From assembly GCA_024699855.1 (NCBI GenBank), contig JAMPIQ010000002.1:10044001-10108000 (forward strand): a stretch of 64,000 bases of DNA. The letters are read 5' to 3'. Both the position numbers and the translations under genes were made by a program. This DNA is from Aphelenchoides besseyi (Eukaryota > Nematoda > Chromadorea > Rhabditida > Aphelenchoididae). Positions 1 through 13,200 of this stretch are shown one piece after another (position 1 is the stretch's first letter; each line of letters opens with the position of its first letter). The notes under the pieces were generated by a model that was not told where the DNA came from, did no database searches, and saw only the letters and a program-made list of their open reading frames with translations.

Positions 1-76
1 TTGGCGCTCAACATCGAGAGACATCGCAAAAGCAGAGTGATTTATTGTCGTCCGTTGACTTCACAGTGTTTTTGTA

Positions 77-3003
77 ATGGACGACACCGATGGATTTCCC
101 GATTTTAACGACGATGATTACAACTTGTAAGTCTTCTGCTCGAGCTAAATGCATGAATTCATTTAGTGATACTTCTTTACGCGACGACGAAGAAGACGAA
201 GCCGAGTTTTACATGGCTACTATAAGGAAAGAAAGCGAGAACGTTGCACCAGTCGTGAATACGCGTCCTGAAGCAGTTTTAAAAGAACCATCAACTTCGG
301 TGGTTGTAGAAAAACAACGAAATGAAAAACGTGCACGACTCGAAACTTTGCCATTTGGAGCACATCCATTGGGTATGTCGAATTCGAAAAAACTTTGAGC
401 TTCAATTGTTCTCAGATTGGTTCGCAAACTCCGAAATGAGTCCCGTCGAGGTGAAGAGACGCAAAATGGAGACCGCACAAATTCGCTCGGAAAATCTTTT
501 GGCAAAACTCAGCGAAAAGAAAAGCAAACAACTGGAAATGAATTTGATCAAGAAAACTGAAACTTTACGTCAACGTCAAAGAACAGTTGGTCGTGGATTG
601 TTCTACACAATCAGCGACACGAACGGTGTTAACTCTCGACAAGTTGAAGGCGAGATGATCGAGGAATGGCAAACAGTACGAAAGGAAACGAAAACATATC
701 TCGATGATTTCATTTTTTTGAAATCGAAGACCACCAACGATAAAGCTTTTCGAAAGGTTGGTGACCATAAGTTTCTTTGTGATCGTTTGCTTTTTCAGCG
801 ACAACCTGTCCACAGATCTTCTTTGTTGTGGACGGAAAAATATGCTCCGAAAAGTTTTCTTGAACTTCTCACACCGAACGAACAAAATCAGAATGCTCTT
901 CAATGGTTGAAACTGTGGGAACCACACGTTTTCGGACGTAAACGAACTTTCAACGCTTTTGATGACGAGAACCGAAAACAGTTTTTCGAAACCGAAGATC
1001 AACATCCCTATTTGCCAAAACGAAAGGTTGTTTCTCTGATTCCACCACATAGTTTACAAACTTGTTTTAGATTCTACTTCTTCATGGACCTTCCGGCTCG
1101 GGCAAAAGCACTTTAGCCAAAATCTGCGCGTTACAAACCGGTTATCGGCCAGTCTTCTTTGATGCCGGGTAAATTCTTTATTCCATTATGAGCTCTTTTG
1201 TTTTTCAGTGAATTTGCAAATGCTGCAGCAATTAAAGCGAAACTAACGGATGTTGTCGGAAACACATCAATTAGTTCGTTCATGAGTACGGTGAGCAGAT
1301 GTTAAAACGATTCATTGCTTACTGTAGGCTTTTCAGGTAAAAGCACCACCGTGTATTATTGTTGAATCAATTGATCACGCAAGTGCTGACATCATCAATT
1401 ACCTTGTCACCAGCGCTAATTCGAAATTCAAGAAAAACTCTGTTCTGCGTCCTATCATCGTGATCTGTAACAATTTCTTTCATCCAAATCTTCGAAAGCT
1501 CCGTGCAGTCTGTGGTGCCATTAACGTCGCTCATTTAAATCGCAAACGTGCCATTCAATGTCTGGAAAAGGTATCCGAACTGACAATCGATTGCAATCAG
1601 AGAACTCTTTAGATTTGCACTCTGGAAGACATGAACGAAGTTAAACGCCACACTTTAGTTGAGATCTTCGACAGTTTTTGCGGTGATATGCGTCGTTGTT
1701 TGGGTCATTTACATTTGTTGTGCTCTTCGACACAAATCACCAATACAGATTCAAATCAAAATGAGAATTCACAGTATTCTATTTTTGAAGCCTTAGATTG
1801 CATCTTCACTACGAATTCTTACGTCGAAGGGTTAATTTAAAGTTTAATGTGAAGACGTCGATTTGGTGTTTCAGAAACAGAGTTTTTTCTCAACGTGAAC
1901 GATCTCGAATTCTCATGAACATGCTAAGTAAGCGAACTGACATCGAAACACTGTGCGATGCGGTCTTTCACAATGCACCGCTTGTGGGAAAGTTAAAGAT
2001 CTTCCAGGTAATCACTGCAATGAGTGTTTGTTATATGAATTTATTTCTTAGTTGAATCGAATTTGCAATCTGATTTTGGAAGAAAACTTAATCACTACGT
2101 ACATTCAACGAACTCAATCTTACACGCTCATGCGCTACACAAACATAGCGATTCTTCTTGTTCATTTTATGTTGGCGACTGCGAATATGAAACGAATTAC
2201 GTATAATCTCAGTTTTATGGTAAGTTCGTTTGTTACTTTCCGATTGTAAGTTTTTTTTGTAGAGGAACCGTGAGAGATTACGTGCTTCAGAAGGTATTCT
2301 CGAAAGTTTGCGAATCGCTTTGAAGCCGCCGTCTCGACTTTCCACTGTTGGATTTCAACTTGACCTGCTACCTGCGTTATTGAATGTAATTCAAACCAAT
2401 TGTCCAACGGTATGTCATCAGATAGTAATATTCGTGATTCAAACTAAACTTTTCAGTCTAGCACTCAAATTCAACACTGTACAGCAAATGAACTCGAAGC
2501 GGTGAAACGTGTTGCTTCGGTTATGAAGTATCATGGACTAACGTACGTAGCAAGTTTAGATAAAGCCATTGGCGAGCTATCTCTTGATCCGTAAGCTATT
2601 AATTGATGCTCATTTATTTTCGATTATTTGTAGTCGTCTTGATGAACTCGTCTCATTTCCAATAACAAAGAGCTTGTTTTGGAATGGATACAACAAAACA
2701 CAAGAAGCTACAAAGAAGATCGTTGCGCAACTGGTGAGCTGCTTGTCATTTTAACTATTTATTTCTCGTTTTTAGTTGGAGAGCCGAGAAACTGAACAGA
2801 AAGTCAAAATCGTGCCCATGCTTCAAATGCCTGATCGTCGCATAGCGGGACTTGAGCTCTTGAATCGCGGCCTACAAATTCGAAGCACAAAGAATGTAAC
2901 TCAATTCACAACTACTGATTTCAACTACAAACGTGGCAATTCGACTGCTATTCGTTGTAACGTAAAAAACGATTGTATTTTTTCTGTTATCATCGGCAAA
3001 TAG
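77..3003 (+). CDS. CHTF18: CTF18-type alternative clamp loader (RFC-like AAA+ ATPase)
   Basis: Large subunit of the RFC-like complex that loads or unloads PCNA during replication and sister-chromatid cohesion; nuclear. The gene has about ten exons with short introns. The first exon starts at ATG 77 and its GTAAGT intron begins at 127. An acidic N-terminus is followed by the family signature LLWTEKYAPKSFLELL and QWLKLWEPHVFGR near 820-960. A Walker A loop, LLLHGPSGSGKSTLAK, sits right after the intron ending near 1070. The Walker B/sensor region follows (IIVESIDHASADI, then PIIVICNN near 1345-1480). The C-terminal collar is spread over exons from 1610 to 3003. The stop is TAG at 3001-3003. Exon phases agree throughout. 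The identification rests on remembered CTF18 family features. Exon borders between 1830 and 2650 are the least certain part. Confidence 0.88.
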
Positions 3004-3796
3004 TTTCTACGACAGTTATGTTCTTGAGATTTGTGCATGTTAGTAAAACCTTTCAAAGCATTTCATTTGGCAAAAAGCTCCACCATAATCAAAGAGTATT
3101 GTGCGAAGTCTCCTTATTGGCGAAGTTCTTTCATTATTCAACCGAGTTTTGAAAAGAACACCGGGAAGTTGTTTCAAAAGGAACTGGACAAGTTGTAGAC
3201 AAATGAAAACCGAGCGTCTTGACAACGCGGAAATCTATTCGAACATCATGTAACAAAACCGAGGCTTCGTCTTTGACAAGCCGTCTTTTTGTTTTTTGGT
3301 TTTCAAAAAGTTCCAGACTGAAAAAACATGTACTTTTTATTAGCAAAACGATTGCAATATCGGTTGTTCTGACAAGTTGTTGGAGCTTTGAAACGATCAA
3401 ATTGATGACGTCAACGAGAAGTCTTATTCTTTGCATTACAGTGGGTGGCACTCGGAGTGCTAGTTTTCAATTTAAACTCTTGCCATTCGGGAATTTATTG
3501 CATCAAAAAACCGCACTCGCAGAAATTTCTCAAGTTTTTTTCATTAAAGGAAGTATCCTAAAATCCCTTTTTAATTTGAAGTATTAAGCTTAATCACAAG
3601 CTATTGAACTGGGTGGCTGGTTGTTAGTTTACTCGCACTGCTCGTGTACTCAAAAAATGAAAAGTAACGAGTTTTTATTATTCGAAGTCAATGAAGATGG
3701 ATATGTCTGAATGAACGTTGGAGCTTTGTAGATAATTTAAAGTTCGGATTATGTACAAACAAGTGGCTCTGTGTGTAAAGATGTTACCCATAAGAC
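3004..3796. other. Convergent intergenic interval, no gene seen
   Basis: This lies between the CTF18 stop and the GPCR stop, so both neighbours end here and it should hold their 3' UTRs. Open frames exist on both strands (about 105-122 codons near 3134-3587), but they overlap each other, show no recognisable motif and have no convincing splice partners. Confidence 0.5.
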
Positions 3797-5296
3797 TCAA
3801 AAAATAGTCTCGCGAACAGCAAACAGATATCGTTGTTGTTTGCGTAGTTGTCGGCAAAATGCTCGTTTAAATTCACGATTGAAGAGGTACAAGATCGGGT
3901 TGACTAAATGCGAATTAACGAATTGATAGAAGATGTTCAATTACCGCCAGAATTGCAATATCCAAGCCAGAAAAAGAACTTGAAAACCAATTCGGGAGCA
4001 TTGTAACCAAAAGCACCAAGAACGTACATCACCTGAACGTTGAAATTCAAATCAGTGGGTGGTTAGATTGCTTACAAAAAATGGCAGCCAACTCGCAATG
4101 AACGCCGTGAGAATCAAACCGAGTAACAATGTCGCTTGTCTTTCCTTCATTTTCAACAATCGTCTTCGCTTCTCGGTGCTTTTTTTGCTTTCACAAGATT
4201 CTTCCAACTTCTCCAAGTTTATTGACATCCATTTGGAGCGTTTCGTATACGCATTATTAATCTAAAAACGCAGTTGATTAAAACAGTTTCTTGTTATTAG
4301 CCCACCATTAAACTGGGAGTCGTTTTGCCCGATACCTTGTTTCCATTGGCATGATTTAACATCGTAGAATTCACTCCGTTATTGTTCTGAGTTACATGCG
4401 CGTGAGTCGCTGCAGCCAATTGACAAAGAGTTTGATCGGTACGTTGGGTTTCCTTTAATCGCTGTCGACTGTGGTTCTTTGTGATCATATAAATGCGCCA
4501 ATAAACAATAATCAAAATAATCACAGGTATGAAAAAAGAGCCACTTGAAATATAAGTCCATTAAAAACCAAAGATCGTTACCACCTACCTGCTCGAATAA
4601 ATAACATAACCCAATTCATCGGAAACCGTGCACTTGCCCGGCTCACGTATGGGTCGCCATCCAAATATTGGCGGTAAACAAATAAGTAATGAGATTAACC
4701 ACGCGGATCCTGAAGCAAAAACAATCGTTACGAAGAAGCAGAAAAACAAAGTACCAATCATAATACAAATTCGCATTGGTGTTCTTTTGCTTGGATAAGT
4801 GAGTGGTTGAGTTACTGACCAATAACGATCAAGTGAGATCACGCAAATATGTAAAATGGAAGCCGTTACAAAAAGAACATCCAACGCCAAATAAATTTCG
4901 CATAAGATATTTCCTAAACTTAGGCTATTGATATCCAATTCATTTATCATACCTAATACCCAAACTCCAATTATCTCGGATACCATAGTTAAGGGCATTA
5001 CAAGCATACCGACAAGAAAATCCGCAACAGCAAGACTAACGATTAACCAGTTTTGTCGCTGACTCCGTAGTTTATGATCGTTATGGACGGTAAGAACGAC
5101 CAGCAAATTTCCACAGACAATCAAAAGCATAACAACCAACATTGCCGCTATAGTTGCAAAGGCTGTGGTCATTGACAGACAAGAAGGCCTGAAATTATGC
5201 GTCAGATAACCACACTTTGAAACTCCTATACCATGGCGAATCACAAGTTCGATTCCAGATCGCGTCAAGAGCGTTATTTTCCATTGTTGTGTTCAT
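3797..5296 (-). CDS. Biogenic amine G-protein-coupled receptor (octopamine/tyramine/alpha2-like)
   Basis: Plasma-membrane seven-helix receptor for an amine transmitter. The start at 5296 opens a short exon with two N-glycosylation sites (NTT, NRT); a GTATAG...TTTCAG intron then joins it to the TM1 exon. Visible marks: TM1 GNLLVV; TM2 SLAVADFLVGMLVMP; the amine-contacting Asp of TM3 in LALDVLFVTASI; DRYWSVTQPLTYPSKRT; TM5 serines in YSSSGSFFIP; an intracellular loop 3 of about 95 residues; TM6 AFIASWLPFFVMYVLGAF; TM7 NSGVNPILYLFNREFKRAF; and a short tail ending AVRETIF. The usual CWxP of TM6 is SWLP here. The short tail and long third loop suggest Gi coupling (inference). Introns lie at TM5, loop 3, TM6 and TM7. 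The exact ligand cannot be read from the sequence. Confidence 0.9.
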
Positions 5297-8200
5297 GTTA
5301 GCAGTGGGGAATAGAACATTACGGTTGGAAAAAAACGACGTTCGTACAAACGAAAAGCTTCTAAACATGAACTGGAACTGATATTAACCAAAATAAACTA
5401 ACCAATTAATTGTAATAAACATCAACCATTGAGTAACGCAACGGGAGTATTCGTCGCGTCCTGTCAAAACCAATTTTAGAGCCGGTAAAACTAACAAATT
5501 TCAATCTTTCAACTCGCGTTTTTTTACGTTTTTGTTAATCAAATCATAAACAAATGAGAAGAAAAACCCGAAAAACAAAGCACGTAGGAGAACCTTAAAA
5601 GACTTGTCAAACGTGGAAGCGATTGCTTGTAACTGAATTTGAAGTCGGTGAAATAAACGCGAAAACTTCGGATAAAAGAACCAAAGTCATTTCTTATAAT
5701 CATAACAACAAAGCAAAACCGAAACAACAGAAAACTCAATGGCCACGGACGCTGTGCAATTTTCGAGAATCTTTTCTCTCACAACCGTTGGTTTGGCCGG
5801 GCATGACCAACTGGTGAATTAGACAAAACATCTTCGTTAAGACCACGCTTATCATTGGTTGAAACCGTGAAGGATGTTGGCATGTCGAGAGTAAATTAAT
5901 TTCGGAGCGGGTCACTTGGATTCAGGAGCACCATAAATGTAACCACGATTCACGCATTCACTGGTCTTGGATGTTCTCTTACGTATTCTTCTCTCAATAG
6001 ATTTTATTTGCCACGTCGTCAAACCGACCATCGGAATACCAATCAGCTCCTTGTGGGGGCCAAAAAAGCTCTTCTGCTTTCGCGCATTTGACATCATAAA
6101 TCAACAGACAACACAAAAACCAACTCATCCATGTTGCTTAGATATGTTCATTGGTTAGTCTCGAACTGCGTGAAATTTAATCAGAGCACAGCCAACGTGT
6201 TCGCATGTCATAATAACCGTGGTAAATTTGCTTATAAGCTCAACGAACAAGTCCAAGCGGCAGAACGTCAAACTCGCCGCCTAATTCCGTTCGCGTAAAC
6301 ATTGACGAGAAGAACATCAAATTTTGCTTCTCGTATGTTGACGTTCGGTTATTGCAGAGAGTAGTTCGCGAAGTGAAACATTAGAAGGAGCTGTTCCAGA
6401 GTTGAAAATAAACGTTCGTTCGGTATGAGACTAAGACCAAAAACTCACAAAGGAAGTTTATCCAAATTGTTAAAATGCAAAACAAGTTCCAGAGAATGCT
6501 TGTACGAACGGCACTAACTTCAAATTAGGTCCATTCATTGAATGGCTTTAAAATGGCAATTAGCAATTTTTGTTGCGGAAATCACGATAAAATTCCCAAA
6601 GTTGATTGAACTGAAGGCTCTGCAAGATTCAAGAATCTGCTGTAAAATAGAATGAATAAGGTAATTATGAGAAGTGTCCAAAATTAGAATTCTCAAGAGT
6701 AACTCTAAGCTTCTTTTTCTAATCTAATCACACGCAAATTGGATACAACAGCTCTACAGTAAGCCAAATAGAACTCTCAAGGGTTAATTAAAACGACCGT
6801 AAGAAGATGTCAAGTGTAGCTCTCGGAGAGACAGGCATTACATTTGCCTCTATAGGGATCTGAATCGATTTGTATCGAAACGATTGATTTGTAAACGTTG
6901 CATGAAGTAGAAGATGAATGGTTGAAGTAGCAGAAAGCAACATTACTTAAACAATTCATGGTTTTAGCTTGTTTTTTTAGCTCCAGTTTTACTTGCCCTA
7001 TTTGCGGTTTTCTCGTATTTGTAAAACGGAAGAGACGCCGTCAACAGTGCGATTTGAAAACGAACGAGAAGCAACGAGGCGGATGAAGGAACGAATAGAA
7101 AGACAGTCAATAAAAAGTTTGACGCCTCCACTCAACGCAAATCTTCCTCAGACAACTTCTAACTCCATTTTTCAAATTCTCTTATCAACCACTTGTTGTT
7201 CGAGGCCAAACATGTAAAACAGTTTGCACGTGCAGCAGCAAAGAAACAAAATAGTTTGATTAGGCGATAGAACAGAAACATCGTCACGTTTCCTGCCCTA
7301 CTGTACGCGTCTAACTTCCCGATGCGATTAATTGTTCAGGACCAACAAGGTCTCCAAACCGCTATGACAAGCCGAAATCAACGGGAGTTTAACAAACCAA
7401 ATCGCATTCAAAACACGGATTATTTCCGAAACCGAACAGGCGGTTTTTGTTGGCGCTCTGCGACCGGCCGAGTCGTCACCCATCCCACAAACTAATAGAC
7501 CATTTGTTTCCTCATCCAACGCAACAACCATGATTGACATGATGGCCGCACCTCCACACTCTGTCAGAAAACCGCATCAAGTACATTCGGAATTTATTCA
7601 ACACTAACACGTCAGTTAAATTCAATAGTTAATTTAGAGCAACTTGATGAATGGCGTTAAGTCATTAAAGATCTCTTCAGTAAGAAAGTTCGTGGGTCGA
7701 GAAAAGCGATAACTTTTGTTGAGTGCTATCAAAACAGTGAAATAGCGCAATTAACGACACTACAACTACCACTATCTCACACTGCAAAGATCTCAACGCT
7801 AATTTGGTGGACGGCTTCAGACGGGAGACTATGATCAGTCAAGTCTCCGTCGAATCTTTCACAACAAGTCTCATTTACATAATACGGTAAATAGAAGAAC
7901 TAAACATGCTACGTACTTGACGACCATGTGCTCGCATTTGACAACTGGTGAATTGAACTAATCGCGACGTAACGAAAGAAATTGAACAAGATTGCATGCA
8001 CAAATAGTTCAGGAAACTTGTTGATTGTATTAAGTAAAGTCGTTTTTAATCTTACTCCCACAGTTAATCACACAAACGAGGAACGAGTGATGCTTAAATA
8101 CATCAACAGTCGAATTGTCGAGTGGATGAAACGCAGCCATTTGTTTCATCATTCCACTACACAGATAATTCCATTTAATTTTTAAATTGCATTCCACGCT

Positions 8201-9620
8201 TTGGAGGATTATTAAATTTGTCTCGCTGAATCGAACGAACTCTTTCCAAGAGGTCGCAGCTCGATGTGCTTATAAACCCGATTAAGCGACTCATTCAAAT
8301 CAACAAAAGAACAATGAGAAACATACAGTTATGACCGTTCGCAGACACCATTGAACCTTTCAAACTTTCGCAAAAACACCAACCAAACGAATCAAATGGA
8401 CTCAGGCACCTATGAAATTTCCCACGGGACAACTTTGTGGATGAATTCGTGACGCACTCTTTTGCCGATCACATTTATTGTCTACTTCGTGGAGATGCAC
8501 TTGTTTAGAGCGTTCGCAACGGAAACAAAAGTAACGGAACGTCTGCGACTTTCCCCCGACCGTTTTCAATTCCAAATCGAAAGCAATTCTCATTAAAAAA
8601 TGCGAGGATTCAGAAGTCCAAAAAACACAATGCCCAACGGCATTTGATAGTAAGCGCGTGAAATAATGATGCGTAACGTTTGACATTTCTGTTGATAAAA
8701 AGACGACGAATGAGTATCGAGACAAAAAACAAACACGAACGATGAAACGGTTGAGCGTATCGCTTCTGGAACTCCAAGAACGATGTTTGCAATCAACGAA
8801 AAGTCTACGCAAAGACAACTTCCGCGTGTAACCAATTCGCAAACGCGAATCACGTCCAATGACATAGCCAACTGTCGCATATGAGATTCAATTGGTGCAT
8901 CTTCTTCGAAACGTAATTGTTGAGGACAAACACAATCTCACGCTTGATCGCACAAAAACCACAAATTCTCAACAACGAGCTGCCGGCACTCGTCTGCCTC
9001 CACCTTTTGTTTTGGTTTGCCGATATCACGGATTGAAGTCGTGAGAACGTTCCATGACTTTTCAGGATCTTGTTGCTCTTTTTGGCCTTCCAAGTTTTTG
9101 AGATTGTGTTCGTGTTACAAAAGAAAACAAAGAGCACAATGACTGGAAATACCGTGTTTTCTGCAACTCAAGAGCGTTCTATTCGAATACAAAAACTGTA
9201 GAAGAACGCCCAAAAAAAGGCTCAATCAGCTCATAGAACATTCGACAAAAAGCTGCTATTTACAGAACAATCACGTGAGTTTTTGTGTTGGAATTATTCG
9301 CAACTTCACTTGCCGATGTCCGACAAACAATCAGCGTTTCCGTTTTTGGCACGACCGGGAAATTGGCCCAAATTTTAATTGGAATCCTCCTCGTCCTCTT
9401 TTCTCTTCTTAATTCTCAGTGTGGTTTTCAAATTTTACGAACAACGAATTCTAAGAATCGTGAATTGTATTGTCCTCAAATTAAATTCTCCGAAAAGATC
9501 ACTGATGTACAGTTAATCAAATCACCGGATATACGTAGCTTTTAAAGGTACTCGACATCAGAACAAACACTCTAGTTCGTTGCCTCTATCGAGCGAACTA
9601 CCACAAATAATCTCCTTATA
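5297..9620. other. 4.3 kb interval without a recognisable gene
   Basis: The region is AT-rich and frequently interrupted by stops. It contains the GPCR promoter at its left end. The longest open frame (8402-8842, minus strand, 146 codons) and a 9285-9545 plus-strand frame with one hydrophobic stretch do not resemble any family I know. The 9285 frame has no ATG at its start. I see no tRNA, satellite or transposon ends here. Confidence 0.5.
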
Positions 9621-9849
9621 ATGCTGCAAATTTTACGTCATACATTCGTCAAGCTATCCGGAACCAAATTCCAAACAACACGTCGGAAGCATGTAAGTGA
9701 AAGTATCATCAGGAGTATTGATACAGGAACCAGTTTGGCAATTAGCGTCGCGTTCCATTATTCCGATGGCAGTAAAAGTTAATTGCAACACAATTTGGAC
9801 ATTGCCAACAAAAACTGTTTTCCACTACGTTCGATTCGTTGCGCACTAG
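9621..9849 (+). CDS. Small two-exon protein with mitochondrial-style N-terminus
   Basis: Exon 1 (9621-9692) and exon 2 (9727-9849) are separated by a 34-base intron beginning GTAAGTGAAAG and ending ATACAG, in phase 0. The predicted product is 64 residues. Its N-terminus is arginine- and lysine-rich without acidic residues (MLQILRHTFVKLSGTKFQTT), as in cleaved mitochondrial presequences. The second exon begins EPVWQLASRSIIPMAVK and ends FVAH before TAG. A canonical AATAAA lies 19 bases after the stop. I do not recognise the family. A small mitochondrial respiratory or ribosomal subunit would be in keeping with the size and presequence, but that is inference. The splice signals, consistent phase and poly(A) signal are the reasons for calling it. 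Confidence 0.6.
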
Positions 9850-10281
9850 TTGAGCGATGATGTTGATAATAAAATTAAACGCTGGGAATTGGACAAAAAA
9901 GGCGAAAGGTGATGAAGAACTACATTGAGAGTGAAGCGAAAAAACAATTAGAGATTCGAAAACAATCTGTTTTCAAAGTGCCATCAGAATGTTATCAAGT
10001 AAAAAACGTTGCACATCTTGGCGACTAACAGGAGACTTGTTGAAGTTCTGATTCTGACAGCTTCGCGTCTTTCTTTCTCCTTCAAATGGAAACACCACAA
10101 AAATCGATGTCGTCAAATTGCAGCGTCGTTAAAACACAAAACTTATATCCCGACGATTGAAATGAGAATTCAACTTTTATTGTCACACTCCCAGTAATGA
10201 TTTCACCTGTTTCGGAAACTTCAACAAATGTTTATAAACACTAAAAACAATAATAACTGTGAGACCAACTCAATTGAATGT
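9850..10281. other. Convergent interval, no gene
   Basis: This lies between the small plus-strand gene and the 3' end of the minus-strand helicase. It contains one AATAAA and only short open frames. Nothing else is recognisable. Confidence 0.5.
9868..9873 (+). terminator. AATAAA polyadenylation signal of the small gene
   Basis: This canonical hexamer lies 19 bases past the TAG of the 64-residue gene, on the same strand. Confidence 0.55.
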
Positions 10282-13200
10282 CTATTGGATTTCGGTGTGA
10301 GAACTCTTATGACGAAGAAATTCGACGTTTGAATTGTATCTGAGCTCTTTTTTGCAAATGTCGCAATGGAAGACTTTTGCTCCACTTTGAACCTCGTCGA
10401 ACGTCGGCAACGACATTTCGTCTGATTCGTATTCGTTCTTCTAAATAACAGTGATTAACATTTAAAAATGGTTGTTGCATTACAATATCTTCTTGGATCG
10501 AAGACTCTTCGAACTGCTCCAACGATGTCCCATCCATATCAAACACACCACTGTCGATTAGTCGTGGAGGATGAAGACACCGACGAATACGGAAATCGAA
10601 AGTTTAAAAATGACGATTCATGATACTTACGAAAACTCAATAGTTAAATGCGAGAATTTTACCAAACGTCTTCTGAATTCTCGAGTTTGATCGGCGACAT
10701 CTTCGCCACTCAATTTCTCATAAAGAGCATTTGACATAATGTTTCGAATTGTTAGAGCTTGATTGAGTACTTCCTCAAGATGATCAGAGGTCTTGAATAT
10801 AAATTCGCCGTAGCCATCAATTCGAATGATTTTCGTTGAGGTCTTCGTGATCTACAAAACGTTTTTGTCGGTTGTCAAGCTCCGATGTTCACTTACATTT
10901 CGCGCAAAAATCAAAATAAAAAAGGCGGGTATTCGTGTGGTATTGCAAAGAAAGGGTTTTGCTGTCTCTAAAAGCAGTCCGTAGAAGATGAGTTGATGTT
11001 GATTAGAGAATCCATCGCTATCTTTAGTGATTTCTAAACATCCTGGTTGTTGGCCGAGAACTGAATTCGGATGAAGAATCGAAAACGGTTTTGTTGCGAC
11101 GTGACAAAATTGCTCTTTTTTGTCTTGGTGATTATTGTGTAAATCTAAAATAAACTTCCTTGTTGGTGTTGTACAACAAATAGTCGAAGATTTCGTGACA
11201 AAATTATATACTGTAAAAGTAAAGAATAGTCATTTCTCCTACCTTCAATCGCATACTGTGGATATAAACCAACGGCCAAAATAAACTTAACAATCGTGGC
11301 TCTTTCTTCGTTCCATTTATGCGTTTGATATTGCGATTGGGCATCAGTGTCGTCGACTAGCACTTGAAATTCCAAGCTGTTAACATCATCTTGGGGATTT
11401 GCGGCTTCTAAAAATATTCTCAAGAACCTCACAAAATAATTGTGTACCTGATTCCTCATCGAGAATCGTATCATAATGAGCGTCTTCTTTTAGCAAACGA
11501 CGTTTTCGTGTTTCATTGAACACCTTCTTCTTCAACTCTACCAGTTTACGTTTTTCACCGATCTTAACTCTTCGCTCTCGACTACTTAGAGCTTCCCATT
11601 CCTTGTTGGCTCGTGAATTAAGAAGTCCCGATTGTTCGAGAATCTGCTTGAATTGGCGTCTTAACTTCACCACTTCGTATAACCGTGTTTCTTCAATCCC
11701 ACATCTTCTCGCCCATTTCTTTGTGTCCTCTCGTTTTCGACGAAGATAAATCCATTCACTAAATGAACAAACTTCACACTGTAAGACTTATGAACCAACC
11801 GATAGACTTGAACCAAAGTGAACGGATCTCCAATATCGCAAACAAGATGTTGGCGATTTTGAATGCATTCGAAATCTCGAAATGACCGATTGGTAAACGC
11901 CGATTGAACCGAAAGACCGGCAGCGATAGTTAAAATGACATCCAGTTCGCCAAATATCACTCCGTAAATGAGCATCTGAAAAGAAAATTGCATATCGTGT
12001 GGAACTTCGAACTTACTTTTCCAACTAAAACATCAACGGGCAAATCAGCTAGGATATGACCCAACGGCGAAAGATTCTTCGTATCTGTTGGATCGATAAC
12101 TTTTTGAAATTGTAGGCTCTCCATGGCATTACTCAACGCATCTTTGGCCGGTGCTTCCAAGAACGGAAAGTCTCTGACGTCAATTTGAAGATTCATATTC
12201 AAGATTTGCATAATCAACGATTCCAACGATACGCGTTTTATTTCCGATGGTGTAAACGGTTCCATTTTATCGAACTGCTCCGATGAAAACAAACGATAAC
12301 ATACTCCCGGGCCCGTTCGTCCGGCACGACCTTTTCGTTGACTAATGCGATTCAACAATCGAGATAAAAATATTCGACGACTCACTCGGCTGACGCTTGA
12401 CTTATCCAACATTCGGTGAGATGCTGTGTTCGTGTCAATGGATCAAATTTGATCAAATTCACTTTTCCACTATCAATCACAAAGCGGATCTCGTCAATAG
12501 TGACCGATGTTTCAGCGATGTTCGTCGACAAAATGCACTTTCGTACTCCTTTAGGCGCCACATCAAAGACTTTGTTTTGTTCTTCAACCGACAGGGTACT
12601 GAAATAAACGTTCAGATTACTGTTATCAAACCCACCATGGTTACCTGTGCAGCATTAGAATAATCCATTTTTTGGTGAACTCCGCATAATCTTTCAATGC
12701 CGCAGCCAAGATTGTGATTTCACCGATACCATTCAAGAAAATAAGCATATCGCCGCGTTCATCAACTGGAAATTTTTTGTCAATACTCTAAAAGCAACTA
12801 TAAGCAAAATTCATTAGATGTACCTGAAGAATCTTCAAATATGGATCAGCATCTAACTTCACTGCTTTTTTCTTTTCTTCGATATCATATTCTTTGACGG
12901 CAATGTAATGAACTTCGATTGGAAACAATCGACCCGGAACTTTGACAACCGGAGCATCTTCGAAATAACTTGAAAACAATTCGAGATTAATTGTGGCGGA
13001 CATCAGAATGAGCTTCAAATCGGGTCTTCGTTGTACAGCCAACTTCATCAACGCAACGAGTAGATCGCCGGTTAGGTTTCTTTCATGCACTTCGTCAAGC
13101 AATATAACTGAACAGGCATATTAGTTAGATCAAACCAAAGTATCCACCGTCATACTGCGAAAGAAGCGGATCGACGGCCATTTGTCGTATTAGCAGTCCA

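Noticed and set aside
3134..3587. Overlapping plus and minus frames after CTF18
   Set aside because: They mirror each other in the expected 3' UTR; neither has a recognisable feature.
8402..8842. 146-codon minus-strand open frame in the 5-9 kb interval
   Set aside because: Overlaps two other frames on the same strand, has no motif, no splice context and a cysteine/arginine mix typical of chance.
10307..10546. 79-codon frame at the 3' end of the helicase gene
   Set aside because: It is an out-of-frame shadow; the real frame encodes the DHX34 C-terminal zinc finger.
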